DNA from: a virus
Virus record (IMG/VR): IMGVR_UViG_3300042287_000342
Location: 1-55,565 of that record
Length of the DNA: 55,565 nt
Strand: one strand, 5' to 3'
The translations under genes and the position numbers were made by a program. Within the stretch, counting starts at the first letter, position 1, and every line of letters starts with the position of its first letter. Of the stretch, positions 17,442 through 26,496 are shown in pieces. The notes below the pieces were generated by a model. That model was not told where the DNA came from. It was given only the letters and a program-made list of their open reading frames with translations, and did not search any database.

Positions 17442-19712
17442 ATGGCTTACATAGTCAATAAATTTAGCGGAGCACAGTTAATAGTTCTTGAAGATGGAAC
17501 TATTGATACCTCCACCAGTCTGGGCCTAGTTGGTAGAAACTATGTAGGCTACGGTGAAACACAGAACGAAAATTTTGTGTTTTTATTGGAAAATTTTGCT
17601 AACGAGTCTCCACCATCGAGACCCCTACAAGGACAAATTTGGTTCAACACCACTACCAACTTAACCTATGCCTACGACGGTGCAACTTGGAGCCCTATAG
17701 GTGCTGCTGTATTAAGTGCAACAGCTCCCGCCGATTCTAATGCAGGAGCTCTTTGGCTAGACATCACTGCTAATCAACTGAAAATTTACACAGGGTCTAC
17801 TTGGACTTTAATTGGTCCGGAAGTGGTAGCTGGATTCGGATCGACTAGAGCCAGGGCTACTTCCCTAGATGATTCTGTGGGTAATCCTAGACCTGTAGTA
17901 ATTTTAGAAACTGACGGTGTCGCTTTCGCTATATGCACAGCACAGGCATTTACTATAAATTCCTCTAATTCAGTTGTCGGGTTTGAAAATAATTTGATAG
18001 CAGGTATCAATCTTTCAGCAACTGCAAAAGTCAAAGGAGATTTAATAGGCAATGCCGGTAGCGCAGATAGACTCAGCACCGCTAGGACTATTAACGGTGT
18101 GCCTTTTGATGGTCAACAAAATGTTACTATACAATCTTCTACCACAAGCAAACTGGTCAAGGGCACATATATTCAAGGATCAGACTTTGATGGCAGCACA
18201 GAGATCACATGGAGTGTAGATGCTACATCTTCAAATACTATAGGTAAGATAGTAGCTAGAAATTCAGAAGGCGGATTTTCAGCTGGTACTATTTCGGCAA
18301 ACCTCATAGGAAATGTCATAGGTAATGTAACTGCTGAATCCGGAACTAGCACATTTAATGTTATACAGGCCAACACATTTATCGGTGCAACACTAACTGG
18401 TAATGCTAATTCTGCTACGCAGTTAGCTACTTCAAGACAGATCAATGGTATAAATTTTAATGGTACTAGTGACATCACTGTAACAGCAGCAGCTGATACA
18501 CTAACCGGCAATACTTTAAACTCTACGATAATTCAAAGTAGTTTGCAACAATTAGGAACATTAGTTAATTTAAATGTTACTGATAGCGGAGTTAATATAG
18601 GTAGTTCTGGTCAGTTAAAAATGTTTGTAGATGCAAGTAGACCAACTATAAGATCCAGCACAGGAATACTTAATTTTGATATGGGAGTTAGTGGTCCTGA
18701 TATTTCTTTCGTAGACTCTGCGACCGCACTATCATTAGGCGGTCCTAATGCACCTGCTGTGCTAGGAGATAATACCACAAACCTAGGTATCACAGGATAT
18801 AAATTTAATAACATCTATGCTAACAATTTCTTAGGTAATGCTACTACATCTACTCTAGCCACAACTGCAACTAACATATCAGGCGGTGGCGCAGGAGCTA
18901 TACCTTTTCAAACTGCCGCCGGTATTACTTCAATGTTGGGCCTTGGCTTGCCGGGTACAGTTCTAACAGCACAGGTCGGTGGTCTGGCTTGGCAGCCAAA
19001 TTCACAAGAATCTCTGACCAAAGGTAGTTATTTGAATATGATAAACACCACCACTAGTGGCAGTTTAAGTGTATTCAACGGTAATCTTCCTGCGACAATT
19101 TCAGTAGATGCTACAACAACTAACACCGCTAGCAAAGTTGTAGCACGTGATGCTAGCGGTAATTTTGCAGCAGGAACTATCACAGCTAATCTTGTGGGGG
19201 CAATCACAGGTAATGCTGCTACTGCAACACAGTTACAAACTGCAAGAACTATCAACGGTGTATCATTTAACGGTACACAAGATATAACAATCACAGCCAC
19301 TGATACTACCAAAGTAGCATTAGCAGGCAGCACTATGACAGGATATCTAACATTAGTAGGAGCTCCTGTTAATGCAGATCACGCTACTACCAAAAACTAT
19401 GTAGACAGTAGATTACCTCAGTACACTATTATCTCTGGAGTCAGTTACAGCATAGCAGGATTTACCAACCAGGTAGGATCATTTAACGATGGTGCCAACT
19501 ACTTTGATGTGTATCCGCCTGCAGGTAAATCTATGGGGAACCTAGTAGCGTTTATACCAAGTATACATGTGGTTCACTATGCTGGAGGAGTAGATGGCAA
19601 TGACAGTATCAGATGTACCTATTCGTATTTGGGTGATAGAATTAGGGTCTATGTGCAAAACACAGAACAGCGTTCTACTCCTGCAGCTAACTATTTGGTA
19701 ATTTGGAGTTAA
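17442..19712 (+). CDS. Tail fibre-like protein with repeated shaft modules
   Basis: This 756-residue protein has the shared N-terminal domain (GYGETQNENFVFLLENF, GQIWFNTTTNL). The shaft contains at least three copies of a module with the pattern (T/S).R.INGV.F(N/D)G...I.I, encoded near 18066-18131, 18415-18490 and 19228-19299. Spacer segments between them read GNVIGNVTAESG and NLVGAITGNAATA. A HATTKNYVDSRL motif precedes a C-terminal domain of ~95 residues ending YLVIWS. An AGGAG ribosome binding site lies just before the ATG. The gene is followed directly by a small tail-fibre-assembly-like gene, which supports a distal fibre role. Confidence 0.82.
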   Translation: MAYIVNKFSGAQLIVLEDGTIDTSTSLGLVGRNYVGYGETQNENFVFLLENFANESPPSRPLQGQIWFNTTTNLTYAYDGATWSPIGAAVLSATAPADSNAGALWLDITANQLKIYTGSTWTLIGPEVVAGFGSTRARATSLDDSVGNPRPVVILETDGVAFAICTAQAFTINSSNSVVGFENNLIAGINLSATAKVKGDLIGNAGSADRLSTARTINGVPFDGQQNVTIQSSTTSKLVKGTYIQGSDFDGSTEITWSVDATSSNTIGKIVARNSEGGFSAGTISANLIGNVIGNVTAESGTSTFNVIQANTFIGATLTGNANSATQLATSRQINGINFNGTSDITVTAAADTLTGNTLNSTIIQSSLQQLGTLVNLNVTDSGVNIGSSGQLKMFVDASRPTIRSSTGILNFDMGVSGPDISFVDSATALSLGGPNAPAVLGDNTTNLGITGYKFNNIYANNFLGNATTSTLATTATNISGGGAGAIPFQTAAGITSMLGLGLPGTVLTAQVGGLAWQPNSQESLTKGSYLNMINTTTSGSLSVFNGNLPATISVDATTTNTASKVVARDASGNFAAGTITANLVGAITGNAATATQLQTARTINGVSFNGTQDITITATDTTKVALAGSTMTGYLTLVGAPVNADHATTKNYVDSRLPQYTIISGVSYSIAGFTNQVGSFNDGANYFDVYPPAGKSMGNLVAFIPSIHVVHYAGGVDGNDSIRCTYSYLGDRIRVYVQNTEQRSTPAANYLVIWS

Positions 19713-19714
19713 TC

Positions 19715-20071
19715 ATGTACTATGTATGTATAGAAAATAATCAGATCACAGGCATACAGAGTTATGAACCTGCGGTGCCTAACACAGTGTCTGTGGTTAC
19801 TATCACAGATACTCAACACGCACAGATCATGGCGCAGACACACCGATTCGATGTGGCTTCTAGAACTATAGTTGCTGTAGATCAAGCTATTATTAGTCAA
19901 AGAGAACAGGACAGGTTAAACGGTATAGAACGTGAATTTTTAAATTCAACTGATTGGAAAGTTATGCGCCATATTAGGCAAAAAGCTCTGGGAATTGCTA
20001 CTAGCCTTACTGATGCAGAGTACACAGAATTAGAGCAGCAGCGGCAGACCGCGGCAGCTCGCATAGTTTGA
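19715..20071 (+). CDS. Tail fibre assembly-like protein
   Basis: This 118-residue protein starts at ATG 19715, two bases after the previous stop, with GGAG at 19705-19708 as ribosome binding site. An upstream in-frame TTG at 19703 is less likely. The C-terminal half reads STDWKVMRHIRQKA, then SLTDAEYTELEQQRQTAA, which resembles the C-terminal part of phage tail-fibre-assembly or DUF4376-type proteins. Those usually follow a fibre gene and help its folding or attachment, as the position here suggests. The N-terminal half (YYVCIENNQITGI) looks like the short beta domain of this family. The family assignment is by pattern only. Confidence 0.6.
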   Translation: MYYVCIENNQITGIQSYEPAVPNTVSVVTITDTQHAQIMAQTHRFDVASRTIVAVDQAIISQREQDRLNGIEREFLNSTDWKVMRHIRQKALGIATSLTDAEYTELEQQRQTAAARIV

Positions 20072-20103
20072 TAAGTAATAATAATGACTAGCGGAGTATA
20101 TCA

Positions 20104-21912
20104 ATGGCATATCAAGTAGATAAATTTAACGGTGCTTTTTTTGTATCCGTAGAAGACGGTACGATCGATACCACCTCGGATCTTAGATTTGTAGGTAAAA
20201 ACTATGCGGGATACGGCGAAGTACAAAATGAAAACTTTCTACATCTTTTAGAAAATTTCTCAAACACCACTGCTCCGCCCAAAGTGATCACTGGACAGAT
20301 TTGGTTCGATAGTGCCAATAAAAAGTTAAAATTCTATGATGGTTCAAGATTTAAACTGGCAGGTGGAGCAGAAGTCAGTACTACTGCGCCTAGCGGGCTG
20401 AGTACCGGAGATTTTTGGTGGGATTCTGCAGCCAAACAATTATATGCATGGACAGGCACTGAATTTGCACTCATTGGTCCAGAAGCCAGTCCAGATCTCG
20501 GATCGTCAATCATTAGTGCTGCCGTAGTTAAAGGCACTATAAGCACCGCGGTAGGACCGCATACTATACTTAAAGTCATAGCTGATGATAAAACTATAGG
20601 CATTTTCAGTAAGACTGCATTCACTTTAGACAATGCACAGAATGCTATAGATGATTTCACGGTTATTAAGAAAGGTTTCACGCTAGCTAAGTCTCAATCC
20701 GGAATCAGCTCCGATGACTACATTCTATGGGGTACTGCAAATAACGCAAATCGTCTAGGCGGGTTTGCCGCAGATCAATATTTAAAATTAGGAGATAACT
20801 CATTTACTGGCGAAGTTAAATTCTTTGATCCAGGTTTAACAGTAGGTGACGGTAATGATTTTAGACTGCGTGTAGAAAACGGTGATGAAGTAATTGTTGA
20901 AAATCGTTTGGGAAATCCTATAACATTTAGAATCACAGTAGTTGATACCACAGATGAACGAGATGTTGCTGTAATAACTAGTACAGGAGTAGTACCCGGT
21001 GATGACGCTGCTTATGCACTAGGCTCCGCCGGATCGCGCTGGAGCAATGTGTATGCTGCTATCCATACCGGAAACTTAATAGGTAACGTTACAGGAAATT
21101 CCACCGGAGTCCATACAGGCAATGTATTAGCCTCAGACAACACGGTGATGATCAATGCCGCAACTAAACAGATTGGATTTGCAGGAGCTAACATAATTGG
21201 CACCCTAACTGGTTCAGTAACAGGAACAGCTAGTTCAGCCACCAATGCTAGTAAACTAAATGATTTAGATCCTAGTGCAACAGTACCGGGATCTGCTGTT
21301 GCTACTATTGCTGTAAGAAATGCATCTGGAAACATTTTAGCAAATCAATTCGTTGGTACATCGGATAAGTCAGATAGACTGTTTCTCGACGATAGCATAA
21401 GTGCTGGAGTATCGGATCCGGCATGGGACCCTGCAACTACCAGCACAAAATATAGAACTGCAAAAGTAACAGCTACCGCTTACAGCATAGCAGCTAGAGA
21501 TGCCAGCGGTAATATTGCAGCTAATATTTTCTCGGGTACTGCAACTGCTGCTAGATATGCAGACTTAGCAGAAAAATATTTGCCCGATACAGAATACCTA
21601 CCAGGTACAGTTGTTATGATCGGCGGAGAAAAGGAAATTACTGCAAGTGTATTCGGCAAACGTGCTATAGGAGTTATCAGTGCAAATCCTGCATTTATGA
21701 TGAATAAAGATCTAGAAGGTGGTGTGTATGTTGCTTTGAAAGGTCGAGTACCTGTTATGGTAATTGGACCTATTATAAAAGGTCAAGAGCTAGTTCCAGC
21801 AGAAAATGGCCATGCTGTATATAACGGTGATAATCCGACTAGAGCATTTGCGGTTGCATTAGAATCTAATAACAGTATAGAAGTTAAATTAATAGAGGCA
21901 TTGGTGCTGTAA
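20104..21912 (+). CDS. Tail fibre-like protein with C-terminal beta 'cap' domain
   Basis: This 602-residue protein is the fourth member of the local paralogue set (GYGEVQNENFLHLLENF, GQIWFDSANKKLKFYDG). After a shaft with GNLIGNVTGNSTGVHTGNV repeats, the C-terminal ~120 residues begin ARYADLAEKYLPD. They continue with a compact beta domain (GTVVMIGGEKEIT, GVISANPAFMMN, VALKGRVPVMVIGPI). I recognise this C-terminal type from long fibre proteins of marine phages, where it resembles an intramolecular-chaperone or self-cleaving fibre end; cleavage is not shown here. GGAG ten bases before the ATG is the probable ribosome binding site. Confidence 0.8.
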   Translation: MAYQVDKFNGAFFVSVEDGTIDTTSDLRFVGKNYAGYGEVQNENFLHLLENFSNTTAPPKVITGQIWFDSANKKLKFYDGSRFKLAGGAEVSTTAPSGLSTGDFWWDSAAKQLYAWTGTEFALIGPEASPDLGSSIISAAVVKGTISTAVGPHTILKVIADDKTIGIFSKTAFTLDNAQNAIDDFTVIKKGFTLAKSQSGISSDDYILWGTANNANRLGGFAADQYLKLGDNSFTGEVKFFDPGLTVGDGNDFRLRVENGDEVIVENRLGNPITFRITVVDTTDERDVAVITSTGVVPGDDAAYALGSAGSRWSNVYAAIHTGNLIGNVTGNSTGVHTGNVLASDNTVMINAATKQIGFAGANIIGTLTGSVTGTASSATNASKLNDLDPSATVPGSAVATIAVRNASGNILANQFVGTSDKSDRLFLDDSISAGVSDPAWDPATTSTKYRTAKVTATAYSIAARDASGNIAANIFSGTATAARYADLAEKYLPDTEYLPGTVVMIGGEKEITASVFGKRAIGVISANPAFMMNKDLEGGVYVALKGRVPVMVIGPIIKGQELVPAENGHAVYNGDNPTRAFAVALESNNSIEVKLIEALVL

Positions 21913-21913
21913 T

Positions 21914-22810
21914 ATGTCTTTGAACTCAGATATCACAGCCGCTGGATTTGTAACAATACAGAACAAAGCTGAGGGATTGTTAGGTACCGGTGCCGCCACT
22001 AGAGGATACAATCAAACAGTATTATCGTCGGATGTGTTTTCTGGAAATCAAATTACTAGAGCACAGTGGGATCTATTAAAAACTGACATTGTTAACATAT
22101 TGTATCATCAAAATGGAGAGCTGCCAAATATTGTATCTGTTAATGCCGGCGATGTAATTGGATTCGGTGCCAGTCATCCGAATACCAACTATGATACTCT
22201 GTTAACAACAGCAGATCAAAATAGATTTCAGATAGCAGCTACTCAGTCTGCGGTTAGTTCTAAAGGTTCAGCAACCTACACCAGTGCTTGGAGTTCATCT
22301 GTAGAATTTACACTAACTGTAACATTTGCGTCTGCAGACCAGGGACGATATTTTTTTAACAGCGGCGGAAAAGTTAGAATTAACACAACTATTACCGGCG
22401 GCACAAACACTGCTCAGTATAACGCCTGGCTTAATGTTTTAAATGCAGTAGGAATCCGATCATTTGGCGCAGACACCGACCCATTAGTGAACTATTATAC
22501 TCTTACTAGTTCTTTCCAAATATATTATCAAAATTCTCTTTCAACACCATATTCTGCTAATAATTATCGATTAGAAGCCAAAACTGATGTGGCTAACAAT
22601 TCTACAGGCACGGCAACTATTTTAACTTTAAGAGTAACGTTAACTGATGCATATGTTGACCCAGGACCAGCAGTTCCGCCAGGAGACTCGGTCGACGGAA
22701 CGCTGACTATATCAGTAGAAGAATTAAAAGCGTCAGGCTCACTTATACCGTCAGGAACTTTTACAATTGTTAGCCCTTCATACTCGCTCTCTGTGATCAG
22801 TGGCAGTTAA
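21914..22810 (+). CDS. Virion structural protein, copy 1 of a tandem pair
   Basis: This 298-residue protein is paralogous to the next gene. Both begin with a helical ~60-residue segment (I...(G/E)(F/Y)..I.NK..G(L/V)LGTG), then share a beta-rich core with F..AD(Q)GRYFFNSGGKVR, and end with PPGDSVDGTLTISV. The segment NNSTGTATILTLRVTLTDAYVDPG also recurs in the partner. No catalytic motif or membrane segment is seen. The gene starts two bases after the fibre stop, so it belongs to the same late structural unit. Its role in the tail or baseplate is inferred from context. Confidence 0.72.
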   Translation: MSLNSDITAAGFVTIQNKAEGLLGTGAATRGYNQTVLSSDVFSGNQITRAQWDLLKTDIVNILYHQNGELPNIVSVNAGDVIGFGASHPNTNYDTLLTTADQNRFQIAATQSAVSSKGSATYTSAWSSSVEFTLTVTFASADQGRYFFNSGGKVRINTTITGGTNTAQYNAWLNVLNAVGIRSFGADTDPLVNYYTLTSSFQIYYQNSLSTPYSANNYRLEAKTDVANNSTGTATILTLRVTLTDAYVDPGPAVPPGDSVDGTLTISVEELKASGSLIPSGTFTIVSPSYSLSVISGS

Positions 22811-22833
22811 TCGATTAAATATAAGACTTAATC
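22807..22833 (+). promoter_or_regulatory. 12-base palindrome plus TTAAATATA, candidate late promoter
   Basis: A perfect palindrome TTAATCGATTAA (22807-22818) overlaps the stop codon of the previous gene. It runs into TTAAATATA, and TTAATC recurs at 22828-22833. The TAAATA core matches the motif in other gaps of this window. It lies about 25 bases upstream of the ATG at 22846. Confidence 0.35.
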
Positions 22834-22845
22834 AAAGACAAACGC

Positions 22846-23790
22846 ATGCCAGTAAATGACATTATCACCCAAGCAGAATACAACAATATCAGAAACAAAG
22901 TACTCGGAGTGCTCGGCACAGGATCGGGGAATTCTGGCTATGGACAACCCTTTGTCAGCACCGCGGTAGCAGAAGGAAATTCTATTACCATTAATGAGTA
23001 TGCTAATCTAAGATACGATATTTTCAGTGCTTATGTACATCAGGTAGGATCTAATCCTTCTACAGTTACCGTAGTAGAAGGTAACACGGTAAGATTTAGT
23101 GCTATAGATGCGCCAGTTACTACATACGATACACTAGCTAATACACTCATATCAAATAGATTTAATGTAGGAGCTGGACAATCAGCTATAAACATTCCCA
23201 CCGCACCTTCAAGTACTACCTGGCCTGGAATATATGGTGCAGATTGGTCTAGCCTTATACAGTGTACAGTGACTGCTACATGGCCTGATAGTAATCAAGC
23301 TAGATATTTTTGGAACAGTGGTGGTCAGATTCGATTTACAGCATCTCGTACCGGCACTACTCCTACTACTCAGAACACACAATGGACGTCTATTCTCAGC
23401 ACTGCTGGTACACAGACCTATGGCGGTAATAATCCTGGCACTGGTACTAGTCCCAATGATGGCCAAAACTGGTACAGATGCACCAACACTCGACAGTTGT
23501 GGTACAGTCAAAGCGGATCTAGTCCTTACGGATCTAATACCTATAAAATATATGCTAGAACTTTAGATGCAAGCAATAACTCTACAGGCACCGCTCGCCA
23601 AGGTGAATGGCACATAGAGTTTGTTGATAACTATACAGATCCAGGTGGCCCTGCTCCAGGAGATTCAGTAGACGGAACATTCACAGTATCAGTTAGTTTA
23701 CAATATGCTACAGGTATTTTGGTACCGCCAAGTCAGGGTAGTTTTACAGTAACATTGCCTACAGTTACTATTTCAGCTATAACACCTTAA
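22846..23790 (+). CDS. Virion structural protein, copy 2 of a tandem pair
   Basis: This 314-residue paralogue of the previous gene has the same order of segments: an N-terminal helical part (IITQAEYNNIRNKVLGVLG), a beta core with DSNQARYFWNSGGQIRFTAS, and a C-terminal GDSVDGTFTVSV. Compared with its partner it carries an aromatic insertion around NNPGTGTSPNDGQNWYRC and ends in a smooth beta segment. Divergence after duplication suggests two related virion components, possibly neighbouring subunits of one structure. The gene is preceded by a 35-base gap with a promoter-like element and followed by a strong inverted repeat. Confidence 0.72.
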   Translation: MPVNDIITQAEYNNIRNKVLGVLGTGSGNSGYGQPFVSTAVAEGNSITINEYANLRYDIFSAYVHQVGSNPSTVTVVEGNTVRFSAIDAPVTTYDTLANTLISNRFNVGAGQSAINIPTAPSSTTWPGIYGADWSSLIQCTVTATWPDSNQARYFWNSGGQIRFTASRTGTTPTTQNTQWTSILSTAGTQTYGGNNPGTGTSPNDGQNWYRCTNTRQLWYSQSGSSPYGSNTYKIYARTLDASNNSTGTARQGEWHIEFVDNYTDPGGPAPGDSVDGTFTVSVSLQYATGILVPPSQGSFTVTLPTVTISAITP

Positions 23791-23791
23791 T

Positions 23792-23844
23792 TTTTCCTTG
23801 AATCTCTAAGCCGCTAAATAAAGTGCGCAGATAATCAAGGAAAA
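23792..23844 (+). promoter_or_regulatory. 10-bp inverted repeat enclosing CTAAATAAA, candidate terminator or promoter
   Basis: TTTTCCTTGA (23792-23801) and TCAAGGAAAA (23835-23844) are perfect reverse complements with a 33-base loop. The loop carries GCTAAATAAAG, matching the TAAATA motif found in other gaps. The right arm also contains the AAGG that would serve as ribosome binding site for the gene at 23848. It separates the structural block from the glycosyltransferase/radical SAM operon. Confidence 0.5.
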
Positions 23845-23847
23845 TAC

Positions 23848-24198
23848 ATGAAGGATCAACTCAAAAAAGCTTTGGAGTTTGCTAATTACAGGCAGACGTT
23901 TTCAATTCAACGTAAGATTCTAAAAGAAAAAATCGCAGCCAAGTTAACACTAGGTTATAATGGTGGACTATTTCAAATTGACAGAACGCTTCTGACTTTT
24001 ATAGAAATGTTGCTAGTCAAAGGAAGAAGCAGCGGAGTTGTATTATTAGATACAAACGAAACCCCTATAATGATCGAGGATTTAGTTGCGTTTCGAGATG
24101 AATGCTTTGATAGGTATTTCGAAGCCACTAGTGAGTATTTTGAACAAGACCAAAATCTCAAAAAAAGTAGATCAGTAGAAAAATTGCTAGAACAATGA
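23848..24198 (+). CDS. Conserved small phage protein, first gene of the modification operon
   Basis: This 116-residue protein has a charged helical N-terminus (LKKALEFANYRQTFSIQRKIL), a central segment LGYNGGLFQIDRTLLTFIEML, and a C-terminal helix rich in Glu and Tyr (RDECFDRYFEATSEYFEQ). I recall similar short proteins from marine T4-like phages but know no function. There is no signal peptide or catalytic signature. The AAGG ribosome binding site sits in the arm of the upstream inverted repeat, so its translation could depend on that structure. Its stop codon overlaps the next start by four bases (ATGA), which ties it to the operon that follows. Confidence 0.7.
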   Translation: MKDQLKKALEFANYRQTFSIQRKILKEKIAAKLTLGYNGGLFQIDRTLLTFIEMLLVKGRSSGVVLLDTNETPIMIEDLVAFRDECFDRYFEATSEYFEQDQNLKKSRSVEKLLEQ

Positions 24199-25055
24199 AC
24201 AAAGGTATATTGATCTACGCTCATAATAATCGCACTGTGGACTATGCATTAATGGCGATTATTTCTGGAGGATTAGCTAAAAAATATCTTGGACAGCCTG
24301 CGTCGTTGGTTACTGACCAAGCCACGTTAGATTGGATGATAGAATCTAAGATATACACTCGTGCTCAAACAATTTTTGAAAATATTTTTATAGTTTCTAG
24401 ACCCGAGTCAACTAATTCTAGAGGGTTGTATGATGGCACAGAACGCAGTACAGTTCAATTTATGAACGGTAACAGAAATTCCGCCTACGACATTACTCCA
24501 TATCAACGAACACTTTTGATTGACGCAGACTTTCTGATATTTTCCAATAGACTGGCAGAATATTGGGACATAGATGATGATTTTATGATTGGCGAATCTA
24601 TTAATGATATCTATGACAATCAACGACTAGGATATCATGATAACTATGTTTCGGACGTAGGTATTAAATTGTATTGGGCTACTACTGTGATGTTCACAAA
24701 AAATGATAATTCAAAAATGTTTTTTGATCTTGTGCGCCATGTTAAGGATAACTATCAATACTATGCCGACACATACAGATTTGATTCAAAACAATACAGA
24801 AATGATATTGCATTTAGCGTGGCCAAACACGTATTAGCAGGATTTGAACAGTCACCATTGGGATGTTTACCGCCTGTGTTAACATCATTAGACAGAGATA
24901 TACTACACTCTGTAGATGCCGATAAATTAACGTTTCTGATATCCCCGAAATTAGATGAGAATTATTGTGCGGCTTCGATACAGAATATTGACATTCATAT
25001 AATGAATAAACAGAGTATAGTAAGACATAGCGATAAATTACTGGAGCTGATATGA
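24195..25055 (+). CDS. GT-A glycosyltransferase-like protein (GT8-like)
   Basis: This 286-residue protein opens with a nucleotide-sugar-binding type beta-alpha unit (GILIYAHNNRTVDYALMAI). It carries a DxD metal-binding motif at residues 110-112 in TLLIDADFLIFSNRL, as in glycogenin-like or capsule-type GT-A enzymes. A later YWATTVMFTKNDNSKMFFDL segment fits the acceptor-side region of this fold. It should transfer a sugar from a nucleotide sugar, but donor and acceptor are unknown. It begins with an ATGA overlap and ends with another to a second glycosyltransferase-like gene. The family is judged from motif and fold pattern only. Confidence 0.65.
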   Translation: MNKGILIYAHNNRTVDYALMAIISGGLAKKYLGQPASLVTDQATLDWMIESKIYTRAQTIFENIFIVSRPESTNSRGLYDGTERSTVQFMNGNRNSAYDITPYQRTLLIDADFLIFSNRLAEYWDIDDDFMIGESINDIYDNQRLGYHDNYVSDVGIKLYWATTVMFTKNDNSKMFFDLVRHVKDNYQYYADTYRFDSKQYRNDIAFSVAKHVLAGFEQSPLGCLPPVLTSLDRDILHSVDADKLTFLISPKLDENYCAASIQNIDIHIMNKQSIVRHSDKLLELI

Positions 25056-25891
25056 AATTCGGATATCTGTTAATAGTAGCAGAGAATGAATTTGTGGACT
25101 ATCTACAGTTAGCCTATGCCTTGGCTATCAGTATTAAAAATACACAAAAACCTGGGTTTGATCAAGTGGCACTAGTGATCAATGACAAGCAAAAACTTAA
25201 AGATTTAAACAGCAGTTGGGTCTTTGATCATGTTATAGAATGGAATCAAGAAACATTCTGGGATGGTCGTAGCTGGATGGATCAGTTGACACCTTTTGAC
25301 CACACAGTATGCTTAGATGTTGACATGCTGTTTATGCGTGACTACAGTCATTGGGTCGAATACTTTATTGAAAACAGCGAATTATATGTTGCTAACAAAA
25401 GCTACACCTATCGAGGAGAGATAGCTGTTGATCATCATTATCGAAAGACATTTATAAAAAACGATCTCCCTAATCTTTACAGCATGTATACCTTTTTTAA
25501 AAAAGATAGCGAAGCGGTTAAAGAATTTTTTGATCTAGGAAGATATATTATAAAAAATCCTATAGAATTTTCAAATATTTTTTTATCGGATCATAAACCT
25601 CGAGTTGTAGGTACAGATGAATCCTTTGCCTTGGCAGCTAAAATATTAGATATTACCGATGATATTGCATATCCTTTAGAGTTTCCCCGAGTTGTACATA
25701 TGAAACCTATGATACAGAATTGGCCATGGCCTGCTGATTGCTGGAGTGATCATGTAGGATTTTATCTAAATCAAAAAGGAAAACTAAAGATAGGAAATTA
25801 TCAACAACATGATATTGTTCATTATGTGGAAAAAGATAAAATTAACAAGGAAATGATCAATATTCTCGAGGAAGTTTTATGGAAGAAATAA
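25052..25891 (+). CDS. GT-A glycosyltransferase-like protein, second of the operon
   Basis: This 279-residue protein resembles the preceding one in layout. It has an N-terminal beta strand and helix (YLLIVAENEFVDYLQLAYAL) and a DxD motif at residues 89-91 in HTVCLDVDMLFMRD. A downstream segment with NLYSMYTFFKKDSEAVKEFF matches the YWATTVMF region of its neighbour. The C-terminal part is Trp/His-rich (MIQNWPWPADCWSDH). Two adjacent GT-A proteins with different active-site surroundings suggest stepwise sugar addition, though this is inference. It overlaps the next gene by 13 bases. Confidence 0.62.
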   Translation: MKFGYLLIVAENEFVDYLQLAYALAISIKNTQKPGFDQVALVINDKQKLKDLNSSWVFDHVIEWNQETFWDGRSWMDQLTPFDHTVCLDVDMLFMRDYSHWVEYFIENSELYVANKSYTYRGEIAVDHHYRKTFIKNDLPNLYSMYTFFKKDSEAVKEFFDLGRYIIKNPIEFSNIFLSDHKPRVVGTDESFALAAKILDITDDIAYPLEFPRVVHMKPMIQNWPWPADCWSDHVGFYLNQKGKLKIGNYQQHDIVHYVEKDKINKEMINILEEVLWKK

Positions 25892-26496
25892 TTGATTTTG
25901 ATAATTGGCTTGCAAATTTCAAATTACCTCCTGTAAAATTTGTTGCGGTTTTTAATCCCGACACCGGCGCAGTAGTTAGTGTAGGACCTAGTCATGCCTT
26001 TAAAGATCAAAAACACAAAATATCTATAGATAAAGAATTGGCAGAATCTATAATTAATGCAGAAATTAAAATTAACAACTGCATAGTTGATATAAATTCA
26101 AATACTTTAGAAGTAGCAGAAATAAAAAATACCTATAAGATAGACGATGTGCTGCATAGAATTATTTCTAAGAAAGATTCTGAAATAAAAAACCCAGATA
26201 TCTATATTAAATATGATTCAAAACTTAATACTTTTAAAATAGAAATGTCTTCAGAATTTGGGGGAACACGTAAGGCTAGGGCTGGGATAAAGAAAAGAAA
26301 TATTGTATGGGATGGTGACACTGAAATGCAATTTTTTATTACAGAATACAACGACCCAAACTTGCTTTTTGAAACAGTAAGTGTTACAATTAACGATCTT
26401 ACTGGAAACCATAAATTGATTACAGGTTTTAACTATCCTAAATTTAGTGTGTACACTAGACGCTTGTTTAAAAACTATATGATAGAATATAAATGA
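25879..26496 (+). CDS. Unrecognised protein within the glycosyltransferase cluster
   Basis: This 205-residue protein has no motif I recognise. The first third has FVAVFNPDTGAVVSVGPSHA, a beta hairpin pattern, followed by KISIDKELAESIINAEIKIN. The second half is beta-rich with a basic patch (GGTRKARAGIKKRN) and ends FSVYTRRLFKNYMIEYK. There is no signal peptide or membrane segment. It is coupled on both sides to glycosyltransferase-like genes, so it may be their acceptor or a partner subunit; nothing in the sequence proves this. Confidence 0.6.
   Translation: MEEIIDFDNWLANFKLPPVKFVAVFNPDTGAVVSVGPSHAFKDQKHKISIDKELAESIINAEIKINNCIVDINSNTLEVAEIKNTYKIDDVLHRIISKKDSEIKNPDIYIKYDSKLNTFKIEMSSEFGGTRKARAGIKKRNIVWDGDTEMQFFITEYNDPNLLFETVSVTINDLTGNHKLITGFNYPKFSVYTRRLFKNYMIEYK

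Noticed and set aside
18173-18511. 112-codon minus-strand ORF within a fibre gene
   Set aside because: It mirrors the repetitive Thr/Ala/Asn codons of the fibre shaft, which give long open antisense frames by chance.
19703-19714. TTG as start of the tail-fibre-assembly-like gene
   Set aside because: An ATG four codons later has GGAG at proper spacing and avoids overlap with the previous stop.
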